Assembly: GCA_946478845.1 (NCBI GenBank)
Contig: CAMLDI010000047.1
Coordinates: 1-17,981 of the forward strand
From: an uncultured Paenibacillaceae bacterium
GTDB lineage: Bacteria > Bacillota > Bacilli > Aneurinibacillales > Aneurinibacillaceae
DNA: 17,981 nt
Reading direction: 5' to 3'
The notes under the pieces are model-generated. The model saw nothing but the letters and a program-made list of their open reading frames with translations. It made no database searches and was not told the DNA's origin. Shown piece after piece: positions 1 to 6,441 of this stretch (position 1 is the stretch's first letter; each line of letters opens with the position of its first letter). Made by a program: the position numbers and the translations under genes.

Positions 1-878
1 GCGGCCGTTTCAAACCAGCTGACTGGTATGCAACATTAGAAAAATATAAAGTAAATGTTTGGTTCAGCGCACCTACTGCTTTCCGGATGTTAATGGGTGA
101 AGGGGATCAACTGCCAAAACAATTTGATCTATCTTCTGTTCGCCACGTTCTTTCCGCTGGTGAACCACTCAATCCTGAAGTTGTACGGTGGGGACTTGAT
201 GTATTAGATCGTCGTATCCATGACAATTGGTGGATGACTGAGACTGGGTCTGCAATTTGTGCGAACTATCGCTCTATGCCAATTCGTCCTGGTTCCATGG
301 GCAAACCACTTCCTTTCGTTACTTTGTCTATCATTGATGATGAAGGCAATGAGCTTGGAGCAAACCAAATGGGTAACCTGGCCATTAAACCCCAATGGCC
401 TGCAATGATGAGAAGAATCTGGAACAACGATTCTAAGTATCAAGAATACTTCTTAAATGGCTGGTTTGTAACTGGTGACTCTGCTTATAAAGATGAAGAT
501 GGATACTTCTGGTTTGAAGGCCGTGTAGACGACGTAATCAATACTTCCGGCGAACGTGTTGGTCCATTCGAAGTTGAAAGCAAACTCGTTGAACATCCAT
601 CTGTTGCTGAAGCAGGTGTTATCGGGGTACCAGATCCATTACGTGGGGAAATTATTAAAGCCTTCATTACTCTTCGTGCTGGATACCAAGAAAGCGAAGA
701 GTTAAAAGAAGAAATCCGCGTATTTGTTAAAGAGCGCCTTGCTGCTCATGCTGCTCCACGTCAAATCGAATTCAAAGAAAAACTTCCAAAAACACGTTCT
801 GGCAAAATTATGCGTCGCGTGTTGAAAGCCTGGGAACTTGGATTGCCAACAGGTGACCTTTCCACAATGGAAGATTAA
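1..878 (+). CDS. acsA: Acetyl-CoA synthetase (AMP-forming), C-terminal part
   Basis: The gene is cut by the left edge of the window; frame 3 is open from base 3 and gives 291 residues of C-terminal sequence. The enzyme activates acetate to acetyl-AMP and then acetyl-CoA in the cytoplasm. Visible family signatures are the adenylate-binding segment with WWMTETG, the RPGSMGKPLP segment, the hinge region GWFVTGDSAYKDEDGY followed by GRVDDVINTSGERVGP, and near the end PKTRSGKIMRR. The lysine of SGKIM (bases 804-806) is the conserved catalytic lysine, which in this family is also the target of reversible acetylation. The ending LPTGDLSTMED is typical of Bacillus AcsA. Arg is mostly CGT, suggesting codon use of a well-expressed gene. 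A strong terminator follows 12 bp after the stop, so this is the last gene of its transcript. Identification is firm; the start and the N-terminal domain are not seen. Confidence 0.95.
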   Translation, partial: GRFKPADWYATLEKYKVNVWFSAPTAFRMLMGEGDQLPKQFDLSSVRHVLSAGEPLNPEVVRWGLDVLDRRIHDNWWMTETGSAICANYRSMPIRPGSMGKPLPFVTLSIIDDEGNELGANQMGNLAIKPQWPAMMRRIWNNDSKYQEYFLNGWFVTGDSAYKDEDGYFWFEGRVDDVINTSGERVGPFEVESKLVEHPSVAEAGVIGVPDPLRGEIIKAFITLRAGYQESEELKEEIRVFVKERLAAHAAPRQIEFKEKLPKTRSGKIMRRVLKAWELGLPTGDLSTMED

Positions 879-890
879 TCATAAACTATG

Positions 891-923
891 AAGAGCGAGC
901 CTTTATTGGCTCGCTCTTTTTTT
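891..923 (+). terminator. Intrinsic terminator of acsA
   Basis: A perfect 11-bp stem (891-901 with 908-918), G+C-rich in the middle, closes a 6-nt loop (TTTATT) and runs into seven T residues (917-923). It lies 12 bp after the acsA stop codon and separates it from the convergent exonuclease gene. There is no T-run on the opposite strand, so it should work mainly rightward. Confidence 0.93.
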
Positions 924-936
924 AAAAATATTAATT

Positions 937-1698
937 TTAAAAACTGCTATTAAAGGAAGCTTGATTGAATTGATAAAGGTCATTTTTATATTGAATATAT
1001 TTTTCTAATTCATATAAGGTTTTTACACCTTGATTTTCAAGTTGTTCTAATTGATGAATAAATAAATGGGCCGTCATGCGAGCATCTTCTAATGCATGGT
1101 GCCTTTTTGTGGTTTCAATCCCATACTGGTGAAGGAGGTCGTCCAATGTTAAGGCTTGTTCATCTCCAAGAAGGTGGGAGGCCAACTTCATCGTATCAAG
1201 GGCTTTATTAGGCATTTTCATCATTTTGTGGGATTTTAACTTAACATTTATAAAATTAAAATCAAAGGCTGCGCAATGAGCAATAAGGGGACTGTGAGCC
1301 TTAAAGTCCAAAAAATTAGTGAACACAGATAGAAAAGAGGGAGCGCTTTCAACATGATGATTTTCTATCCCTGTTAGCTCTGAAATATGATTAGGAATGG
1401 ATCGGTTAGGATTGATATAGGAATGGAAAATGTGTTCATCTTGAATCTTCCCGTTTTCAATAGCAACCGCTCCAATAGATAGGAGCTCATCACCGCTATA
1501 AGGATGAAAACCAGTGGTCTCTGTATCGAAAACGATGAAACGCATTTTTTTTAGATATTGATCCTCATGCCTGTGCTTTTTCAATACCAGTAATTTTTTG
1601 CGAATCGTATCACGATGGCCTTCATCTATAGTATTCCTTGTGCTTTTTCTGAAAAAAAGAGTTGTAAACAATGGCACCACATCCTTCATTGAATGCAT
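937..1698 (-). CDS. DnaQ-like DEDDh 3'-5' exonuclease
   Basis: A cytoplasmic exonuclease of the DNA polymerase III epsilon (DnaQ) superfamily, expected to remove nucleotides from 3' ends with two metal ions; its exact substrate cannot be told. Exo I is FDTETTG (Asp58, Glu60), Exo II is IAHCAAFDFNFI (Asp146) and Exo III is HHALEDAR (His200 to Asp205, the HxAxxD form), so all five DEDDh residues are present. A Cys replaces the Asn common in Exo II (AHNA). About 50 basic residues precede the nuclease domain. There is no polymerase or helicase domain. The start is uncertain: the ATG at 1698 has no good ribosome site. A TTG codon at 1671 has AAGGA 10 nt upstream, and a TATAAT-like sequence (1706-1711, minus strand) would start transcription near 1699, which would favour the TTG. 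No convincing -35 was seen. The gene is divergent from the thiamin operon. Confidence 0.88.
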   Translation of the reverse strand: MHSMKDVVPLFTTLFFRKSTRNTIDEGHRDTIRKKLLVLKKHRHEDQYLKKMRFIVFDTETTGFHPYSGDELLSIGAVAIENGKIQDEHIFHSYINPNRSIPNHISELTGIENHHVESAPSFLSVFTNFLDFKAHSPLIAHCAAFDFNFINVKLKSHKMMKMPNKALDTMKLASHLLGDEQALTLDDLLHQYGIETTKRHHALEDARMTAHLFIHQLEQLENQGVKTLYELEKYIQYKNDLYQFNQASFNSSF

Positions 1699-1804
1699 GT
1701 AAAGGATTATAAGTGTATGTTATAACAAAAAAAGTGCATTGTAAATAAAATATTCTAAAAATTATGACAAATTATCAAAAAAACATAGTACCTATATAGA
1801 AACA

Positions 1805-1833
1805 TTGACGTAATTAGACAATCTGTTTACCAT
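1805..1833 (+). promoter_or_regulatory. Possible sigma-A promoter of the thiamin-precursor operon
   Basis: TTGACG (1805-1810, five of six matches to -35) is followed after 17 bp by TACCAT (1828-1833, four of six to -10). An alternative -10, CATAAT at 1831-1836, would have a 20-bp spacer. Transcription would start near 1840, giving a leader of about 68 nt before the first gene. The match is moderate and rests on sequence only. Confidence 0.4.
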
Positions 1834-1852
1834 AATAAAATAAGAGCATAGT

Positions 1853-1880
1853 AGCCATCTAATTGGAGGATGGCTTTTTT
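1853..1880 (+). terminator. Terminator-like hairpin in the leader of the thiamin-precursor operon
   Basis: AGCCATC (1853-1859) pairs with GATGGCT (1869-1875) around a 9-nt loop, followed by TTTTTT (1875-1880). It lies between two divergent genes, so it cannot be the terminator of an upstream gene on this strand; it is placed as a leader attenuator 15 nt before the ribosome site GGAGGA (1895-1900). The stem is only 7 bp, so its strength is uncertain. No TPP riboswitch core (CTGAGA and the conserved pyrophosphate-binding arm) is visible before it. Confidence 0.5.
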
Positions 1881-1907
1881 CTTTGAAATGGAACGGAGGA
1901 AGTAAGA

Positions 1908-2654
1908 TTGTTAGTCGTAAATCACCTTACTTTTCATTACCCAGGTAGTAAAAATACCATTTTTGAAAACCTTTCCTTTACCTTGAATAAGGGTGAGTTT
2001 GTCTCGATCATTGGATCCAGTGGATCGGGGAAAAGTACCCTGTTAAAAATTATTGCTGGTTTATTGGATGGTCAAGATGGCGACATTTATTTTGCGGGAA
2101 ATGAAGGGAACCGTCTTGGCAAAATTGGTTATATGCCACAAAAAGATCAACTTCTTCCCTGGAGAAAAATCATTGAAAATGTTTTGCTGCCTGTGGAAAT
2201 AAGTGCAAAAAATAAAGAAAAAGAAAAAGAAAAAGAAAGAGCAATTGGGTTATTGCAGGAATTTGGATTGGCTAAAGTAGCTAATGAATACCCTGCACAG
2301 CTATCAGGAGGCATGAGACAGCGTGTTGCCTTTTTGCGTACGATTATGACAGGTTCTGAACTACTGCTTTTAGACGAGCCATTTGGTGCTTTAGACGCCA
2401 TGAGAAAGCAAGATATGCAAGCTTGGCTTCTTTCTGTTTGGGAACGGTTAGGGAAAACAATATTATTTATTACACATGATATTGAGGAAGCCATTTTATT
2501 AAGTGATCGCGTGATGGTGCTACGGGAAGGAAAACTGGAGGAAGTTTTTATCCCATTTAAGCGTCCCAGAAATGCCAATATGATTTATGGTTCAGAGTTT
2601 ATTGAGTACAGAAGAGTTCTCAGTGAGAAAATTCGGGAGAGGATAGATTCATGA
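1908..2654 (+). CDS. thiZ: ABC transporter ATPase for thiamin pyrimidine precursor (ThiZ-like)
   Basis: This is the nucleotide-binding subunit of a nitrate/sulfonate/taurine-type ABC importer; context makes it the ThiZ partner that drives uptake of a hydroxymethylpyrimidine-type thiamin precursor. All ATPase motifs are present: Walker A GSSGSGKST (36-44), Q-loop MPQKDQLLPW (Gln78), signature LSGGMRQR (132-139), Walker B LLLLDEPFGALD (Asp156, Glu157) and the switch His190 in ITHD. The start is TTG at 1908, with GGAGGA 7 nt upstream. An unusual charged run of four Lys-Glu pairs (residues 103-110) is encoded by four tandem AAAGAA hexamers (2214-2237) in the helical subdomain. Its last four bases overlap the permease start (ATGA), so the two are translationally coupled. 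Substrate is inferred from the binding protein and ThiD downstream; a sulfonate or taurine system is the alternative. Confidence 0.85.
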   Translation: MLVVNHLTFHYPGSKNTIFENLSFTLNKGEFVSIIGSSGSGKSTLLKIIAGLLDGQDGDIYFAGNEGNRLGKIGYMPQKDQLLPWRKIIENVLLPVEISAKNKEKEKEKERAIGLLQEFGLAKVANEYPAQLSGGMRQRVAFLRTIMTGSELLLLDEPFGALDAMRKQDMQAWLLSVWERLGKTILFITHDIEEAILLSDRVMVLREGKLEEVFIPFKRPRNANMIYGSEFIEYRRVLSEKIRERIDS

Positions 2655-3400
2655 AAAACATTAAAAAGTATTCTCTTTCCATTTTCTTTTTTCTGTTTCT
2701 TTTAGTAATATGGGAAATTACTGTCCGCAAAGAGTGGGTTCCTTTTTTTATATTGCCTGCACCTTCGATGATTATTGCTGGATTATGGAAATATAAAGAT
2801 CAGTTGTTTACGATCCATTTAGGGACAACCTTATCAGAAATTCTTATTGGTTTGTTCTGTTCAGTTATTGCAGCCATTCTATTGGCTGTGGGCATGTTTT
2901 TTTCCAAAACAATAGAAAGGATTTTTTTTCCCATTCTTATCGTTTCCCAGACGATTCCTTTAATTGCCATAGCCCCTGTTTTTGCATTATGGTTTGGCTA
3001 TTCTTTGTGGACGAAAATCGCAGCGGTTATTCTTTTTTCTTTCTTTCCTCTTCTGGTAAATTTATATGATGGGTTGAAAATGGCAAAGGATGACCTGGTG
3101 GACTTGTTAAAAACCATGGGTGCAAACAAGTGGCAAATCTTCCGAAAAGTTCAGGTTCCCATGGCTGTTCCCTCTTTTTTTTCTGGCCTCAAAGTCGTAG
3201 CTGTTTATAGTATTACTGGAGCCACCATAGGGGAGTGGTTAGGGGCAGAAGCGGGCCTGGGGTATTTTGGCCGAAGAATGGCTTCTACGCTTCGTTCTGA
3301 TGGGGTTTTTGCTTCGGTTCTTCTTCTTTCTTTATTAGGTCTGATTTTATTTATTATGATTGGTTGGTTTGAAAAATTAACATTAAAAAATAGGAGGTAA
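2651..3400 (+). CDS. thiX: ABC transporter permease for thiamin pyrimidine precursor (ThiX-like)
   Basis: A 249-residue integral membrane permease of the binding-protein-dependent transport family. The N-terminus has a hydrophobic helix (about 8-25). Further membrane segments run around 60-82, 93-115, 121-140, 180-200 and 220-242. The cytoplasmic EAA-type coupling loop, here LKTMGANKWQIFRKVQVPMA at about residues 153-172, carries the expected Gly and contacts the ATPase. Its ATG overlaps the ATPase stop codon, and GAGAGG lies about 8 nt upstream inside the ATPase gene. The stop codon is embedded in the AGGAGGTAA ribosome site of the next gene, so the order ATPase, permease, binding protein is tightly coupled. 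It would form the membrane pore of the ThiXYZ complex. Family assignment is firm; substrate is inferred from neighbours. Confidence 0.87.
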   Translation: MKNIKKYSLSIFFFLFLLVIWEITVRKEWVPFFILPAPSMIIAGLWKYKDQLFTIHLGTTLSEILIGLFCSVIAAILLAVGMFFSKTIERIFFPILIVSQTIPLIAIAPVFALWFGYSLWTKIAAVILFSFFPLLVNLYDGLKMAKDDLVDLLKTMGANKWQIFRKVQVPMAVPSFFSGLKVVAVYSITGATIGEWLGAEAGLGYFGRRMASTLRSDGVFASVLLLSLLGLILFIMIGWFEKLTLKNRR

Positions 3401-3404
3401 CACA

Positions 3405-4394
3405 TTGAAGAAACTAAGTTTACTTATGGGGGCAGTGCTTGTCCTGTTTACCTCCCTGTTTACAGGATGTACTCCCGCTGGAGAAAAGAAAAAAGATCAA
3501 TTAACCATTATGTTAGATTGGTATCCTAATGCTGTGCATTCTTTTATATACACTGCCTTAAAGAAAGGGTATTTTGCTGAGGAAGGCATCGATTTAAAGA
3601 TCCAAATGCCAGCTGAAACGAATGATCCTATTCGCATGGCTGCTGCCAATCAAGTAGACTTGGCTCTAACCTATCAACCACAAGTTGCTTTGGCTCGAGG
3701 TGAAGGCATTCCTGTAAAATCTATTGCGGCTGTAGTTCGCCATCCATTAAATACGTTATTGGTTCCTGCAAATAGCTCTATTCAATCGCCTAAAGACCTG
3801 GTTGGCAAAAAAGTAGGCTATCCTTCTATTCCCCTAAATCAGGCTTTTATGGAAACGATGGTAGGCAAGGATGGTGGGGACCCAACGAAAGTGAACATGC
3901 AAGATATAGGCTTTGATATTGTTCCAGCCCTTGCAGGTAAAAGGGTAGATGCAGTATATGGCGGTTTTATGAATCACGAGCAAATTTTATTAAATAAACA
4001 GGGATTTAAAGTGCGCAACATTTCTTTTACAGACTTTGGTGTTCCTGACTATTATGAACTGGTGTTTGTTGCTGGAGAAGATACCATTACGAATAAAAAG
4101 GATCTTTTAGCTCGTTTTTGGAAAGCAGCAGAAAAGGGGCAAAAAGATGTGAATACTAATCCTGGAGATTCTTTGGCAATCTTGTTTGAAAACCAAAGCC
4201 AGGAATTTCCATTAGAAAAAGATGTTGAAGAAAAAAGTTTAGCCCTTTTGCTCCCTCTCATGGTGGAAAAGGATGTCCAATTTGGCAGCCAGTCTGAAGA
4301 AAGTTGGAATACCGTTATTAACTGGTTAAAGGAAAAGAAACAATTAACTAAAGACATTAAAGGGAAAGATTGCTTCGTTTCATTCGAAGATTAG
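3405..4394 (+). CDS. thiY: NMT1/THI5-like lipoprotein substrate-binding protein (ThiY-like)
   Basis: The extracellular binding component of the importer, tethered to the membrane as a lipoprotein. The signal peptide has a Lys-Lys start, a hydrophobic core and the lipobox LFTGC, with Cys22 as the predicted lipidated residue. The mature part starts with LTIMLDWYPNAVHSFIYTA, the hallmark of the NMT1/THI5 family that binds formylaminopyrimidine or hydroxymethylpyrimidine compounds. It continues with KKGYFAEEGIDL, AANQVDLALTY and SPKDLVGKKVGYPS, all typical of this two-lobed periplasmic-binding fold. The length of 329 is usual. Translation starts at TTG 3405 with AGGAGGT 6 nt upstream. The THI5-like sequence together with the ThiD gene 24 bp downstream is the main reason to call this a thiamin-precursor system. 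The precise ligand is not determinable from sequence alone. Confidence 0.88.
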   Translation: MKKLSLLMGAVLVLFTSLFTGCTPAGEKKKDQLTIMLDWYPNAVHSFIYTALKKGYFAEEGIDLKIQMPAETNDPIRMAAANQVDLALTYQPQVALARGEGIPVKSIAAVVRHPLNTLLVPANSSIQSPKDLVGKKVGYPSIPLNQAFMETMVGKDGGDPTKVNMQDIGFDIVPALAGKRVDAVYGGFMNHEQILLNKQGFKVRNISFTDFGVPDYYELVFVAGEDTITNKKDLLARFWKAAEKGQKDVNTNPGDSLAILFENQSQEFPLEKDVEEKSLALLLPLMVEKDVQFGSQSEESWNTVINWLKEKKQLTKDIKGKDCFVSFED

Positions 4395-4418
4395 AAATTA
4401 GAAATGAGGTGAACATCG

Positions 4419-5213
4419 ATGAAGGTTTATCGCGCTTTAACCATAGCTGGTTCTGATAGTGGCGGTGGTGCGGGAATTCAGGCAGATTTAAAAACCTTTC
4501 AACAATTAGGTGTTTACGGGATGTCTGTGTTAACTGCACTAACAGCCCAAAATACTCTGGGTGTCCACGGGGTTATGCCTGTTCCCCCGGAATTCATTGA
4601 ACAACAAATCGATGCAGTACTTTCTGATATTGGAACTGATGCAGCAAAAACAGGAATGTTATTCGATTCCAATATTATTGAAATGGTAGCGAAAAAAATT
4701 AAACAATATGAAATTAAAAACTATGTACTTGATCCGGTGATGATAGCCAAAGGAGGAGCTCCTTTATTGCTTGAAGAGGCAATAGAGGCTGTGAAGAAAC
4801 ATCTGCTTCCACTTGCTATGGTGGTTACCCCTAATCTTCCTGAAGCGGAAGTGTTAACAGGGCTAAAAATAGACACCATTGATCAAATGAAAGAAGCAGC
4901 CCGGTCTTTACGGGAAATGGGGGCTAGTTCCGTTGTAATAAAAGGAGGCCATGCCTCTGGAGATATGGCTATTGATGTGTTTTATGATGGAAAAGAGTTT
5001 ACAGAGCTCACAGAAAAGCGTTTTGAAACACCCCATACTCATGGGACAGGGTGTACCTTTGCTGCAGCTGTAACAGCAGGATTGGCGAAAGGGAAAAGTG
5101 TAGCGGAAGCTGTAGAAGAAGCGAAGAAATTCATTACAGCAGCTATTTGCAATCCCCTTGGCATAGGCCATGGACATGGCCCAACCAATCATTGGGCATA
5201 TAAAACCATTTAA
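4419..5213 (+). CDS. thiD: Hydroxymethylpyrimidine/phosphomethylpyrimidine kinase
   Basis: A cytoplasmic ribokinase-fold enzyme that phosphorylates hydroxymethylpyrimidine and then its monophosphate to the pyrophosphate used by thiamin-phosphate synthase. Typical motifs are TIAGSDSGGGAGIQADLKTF (8-27), MSVLTALTAQNT (35-46), YVLDPVMIAKGG (102-113), VVTPNLPEAEVLTG (135-148) and the anion hole/catalytic segment HTHGTGCTF (206-214). The 264-residue length is normal. The start at ATG 4419 has GAGGTGA 6 nt upstream. It is the last gene of the operon, after the binding protein, and is followed at once by a bidirectional-looking hairpin terminator. The pairing with a THI5-like importer means imported pyrimidine is trapped by phosphorylation. 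No tenA or thiE is visible here, so the remaining steps must be encoded elsewhere. Confidence 0.95.
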   Translation: MKVYRALTIAGSDSGGGAGIQADLKTFQQLGVYGMSVLTALTAQNTLGVHGVMPVPPEFIEQQIDAVLSDIGTDAAKTGMLFDSNIIEMVAKKIKQYEIKNYVLDPVMIAKGGAPLLLEEAIEAVKKHLLPLAMVVTPNLPEAEVLTGLKIDTIDQMKEAARSLREMGASSVVIKGGHASGDMAIDVFYDGKEFTELTEKRFETPHTHGTGCTFAAAVTAGLAKGKSVAEAVEEAKKFITAAICNPLGIGHGHGPTNHWAYKTI

Positions 5214-5219
5214 TTAAAT

Positions 5220-5265
5220 AAGGATGTTCCATTATTTTGCTTTGGAACATCCTTTATTATTTTTT
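5220..5265 (+). terminator. Terminator of the thiamin-precursor operon, between convergent genes
   Basis: A perfect 12-bp stem (5220-5231 with 5243-5254) closes an 11-nt loop and is followed by a T-rich tail (TTATTATTTTTT). It starts 6 bp after the thiD stop and lies just beyond the 3' end of the leftward PhaR-like gene. On the minus strand the tail is A/T-rich but lacks a clean T-run, so leftward action is possible but weaker. Confidence 0.88.
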
Positions 5266-5268
5266 GAT

Positions 5269-5613
5269 TTATTTGGGAGGGAGATTTGATTTTATGGATG
5301 ATATTTGCGGCAGAACTTCTGTATCAAGACGTTCATCCAGTTTTTCAATTTTCTCTTCTAGTTGAATAATGAGTTGGGCAATGGTTGAAATATCGTTTTT
5401 ACTTGGAATATTATTTTCAGCTAGAATTTGATCCACAGTTTTTTTGTAGTTTTCATGGGTATAGAAGAACCATTTTTGAATTTCTCCAATCCAAATGGTG
5501 TATTCTTCAGTTTTTACCCATTCATCTAACGACTTTCCCCATGTTTGTTCCATTGCTTCGTACCAACTTTTCCATATTTGGATTGGATCAAAGGTTGTTG
5601 AATTTATCGTCAT
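5269..5613 (-). CDS. PhaR/PhaE-like small polyhydroxyalkanoate-associated protein
   Basis: A 114-residue soluble, mostly helical protein, rich in Trp and Glu. It begins with FDPIQIWKSWYEAMEQTWGKSLDEWV (about 8-33), then a WIGEIQKWF segment, then NNIPSKNDISTIAQLIIQLEEKIEKLDERLD (about 68-98), which is predicted coiled coil. This order, an aromatic amphipathic start followed by a P-S/T-x-D-I-x-x-I-A-x-L-I-x-x-LEEKI coiled coil, is what I recall of PhaR and PhaE, the non-catalytic subunits of class III/IV polyhydroxyalkanoate synthases, and of related phasins. Those partners are usually longer (near 200 residues), and no phaC or phaB lies nearby. It may be a short PhaR paralogue or a granule-coating phasin. 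The start is clear: AGGAGG (5621-5626) lies 7 nt before the ATG. It is alone on its strand. Confidence 0.7.
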   Translation of the reverse strand: MTINSTTFDPIQIWKSWYEAMEQTWGKSLDEWVKTEEYTIWIGEIQKWFFYTHENYKKTVDQILAENNIPSKNDISTIAQLIIQLEEKIEKLDERLDTEVLPQISSIKSNLPPK

Positions 5614-5758
5614 TTACACCCCTCCTGATTGTACTTGAACTTGCTATCTCATATAATATTTAGAAGAGAACATCTTTATTTATGACAAAAATTTGTAAGA
5701 CCATAAATTCAGTTATCATTTATTGGGATAAAAATAATAACAGGTGGGAGGTAGTAGG

Positions 5759-6343
5759 ATGGATTATGTGGATCGGAACCGGGCGTCTTTTGATAAAATG
5801 GCCAGTGAACCCGGTTTGAAATGGCGCCACCGAGAACTCACCATGCAGTTCATATCTAGTTTTCAAATGCTTTTAAGTGGAAATGCTATATTAGATTTAG
5901 GTTGTGGGGTAGGCCACGATTCTTTACGGTTAAAACGGTATGATTTACAGGTACAAGGTTTAGACATAAGTGAAGTTATGCTAGAACAGGCAAAACAAAA
6001 AGTACATGGTGTTGAATTTATTCAGGGGGATTTTCGCCATATTCCTACGGGGGATGGGTTATATGATGGGGTTTGGGCCAATGCTTCTCTGATTTATTTG
6101 ACACAGGAAGATTTACATAAGGCACTTGTTGAAGTGAACCGAGTCATGAAACAAGGTGGGGTGTTTTTCTCCTCGTTCCGAATTGGAGAGGGGGAGCAGG
6201 TTATAGATAACATTTTTAATCAATTGTATGAGGAAAAAGAAATAGAAAAGATTTTAGTTGACCATGGTTTTTCTATTTTTGAGCGAATTGTTACAGGAGA
6301 TAAGGAAGAACCCTATATTAGTTTTTTTGCTATTAAGCAATAG
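5759..6343 (+). CDS. Class I SAM-dependent methyltransferase
   Basis: A 194-residue cytoplasmic methyltransferase. Motif I is ILDLGCGVGHDS (44-55). An acidic residue in GLDISEVMLEQAK (Asp69) should bind the ribose of S-adenosylmethionine. Further motifs are VEFIQGDFRHIP (85-96), the DGVWANASLIYL segment (103-114) and EVNRVMKQGGVFF (125-137) as the motif III region. The best start is ATG 5759, with GGGAGG (5746-5751) 7 nt upstream. A GTG at 5744 in the same frame overlaps that ribosome site and is unlikely. It stands alone, with a strong terminator behind it. The family alone does not show the substrate; small molecules or cofactors are typical targets of this methyltransferase-11/25 type. Its neighbours give no clear hint. 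Confidence 0.85.
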   Translation: MDYVDRNRASFDKMASEPGLKWRHRELTMQFISSFQMLLSGNAILDLGCGVGHDSLRLKRYDLQVQGLDISEVMLEQAKQKVHGVEFIQGDFRHIPTGDGLYDGVWANASLIYLTQEDLHKALVEVNRVMKQGGVFFSSFRIGEGEQVIDNIFNQLYEEKEIEKILVDHGFSIFERIVTGDKEEPYISFFAIKQ

Positions 6344-6366
6344 TAACAAGTTTTAAGTATGTAATC

Positions 6367-6402
6367 GCCTCATGGATTCTTCATTTGCATGAGGCTTTTT
6401 TT
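6367..6402 (+). terminator. Intrinsic terminator after the methyltransferase gene
   Basis: GCCTCATG (6367-6374) pairs perfectly with CATGAGGC (6388-6395) around a 13-nt loop, followed by seven T residues (6396-6402). It lies 23 bp after the methyltransferase stop and before the 3' end of the leftward glycine-rich gene. The T-run is on the plus strand only. Confidence 0.92.
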
Positions 6403-6441
6403 ATTTTTTAGATTATGAAGGAAATTTGTCTCACTACATTT

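Noticed and set aside
1700..1907. Possible TPP riboswitch before the thiamin-precursor operon
   Set aside because: Looked for because of the gene content, but no conserved TPP riboswitch core sequence could be found by eye.
5744..5758. GTG start for the methyltransferase gene
   Set aside because: The GTG lies inside the GTGGGAGG ribosome site itself; the ATG at 5759 has correct 7-nt spacing.
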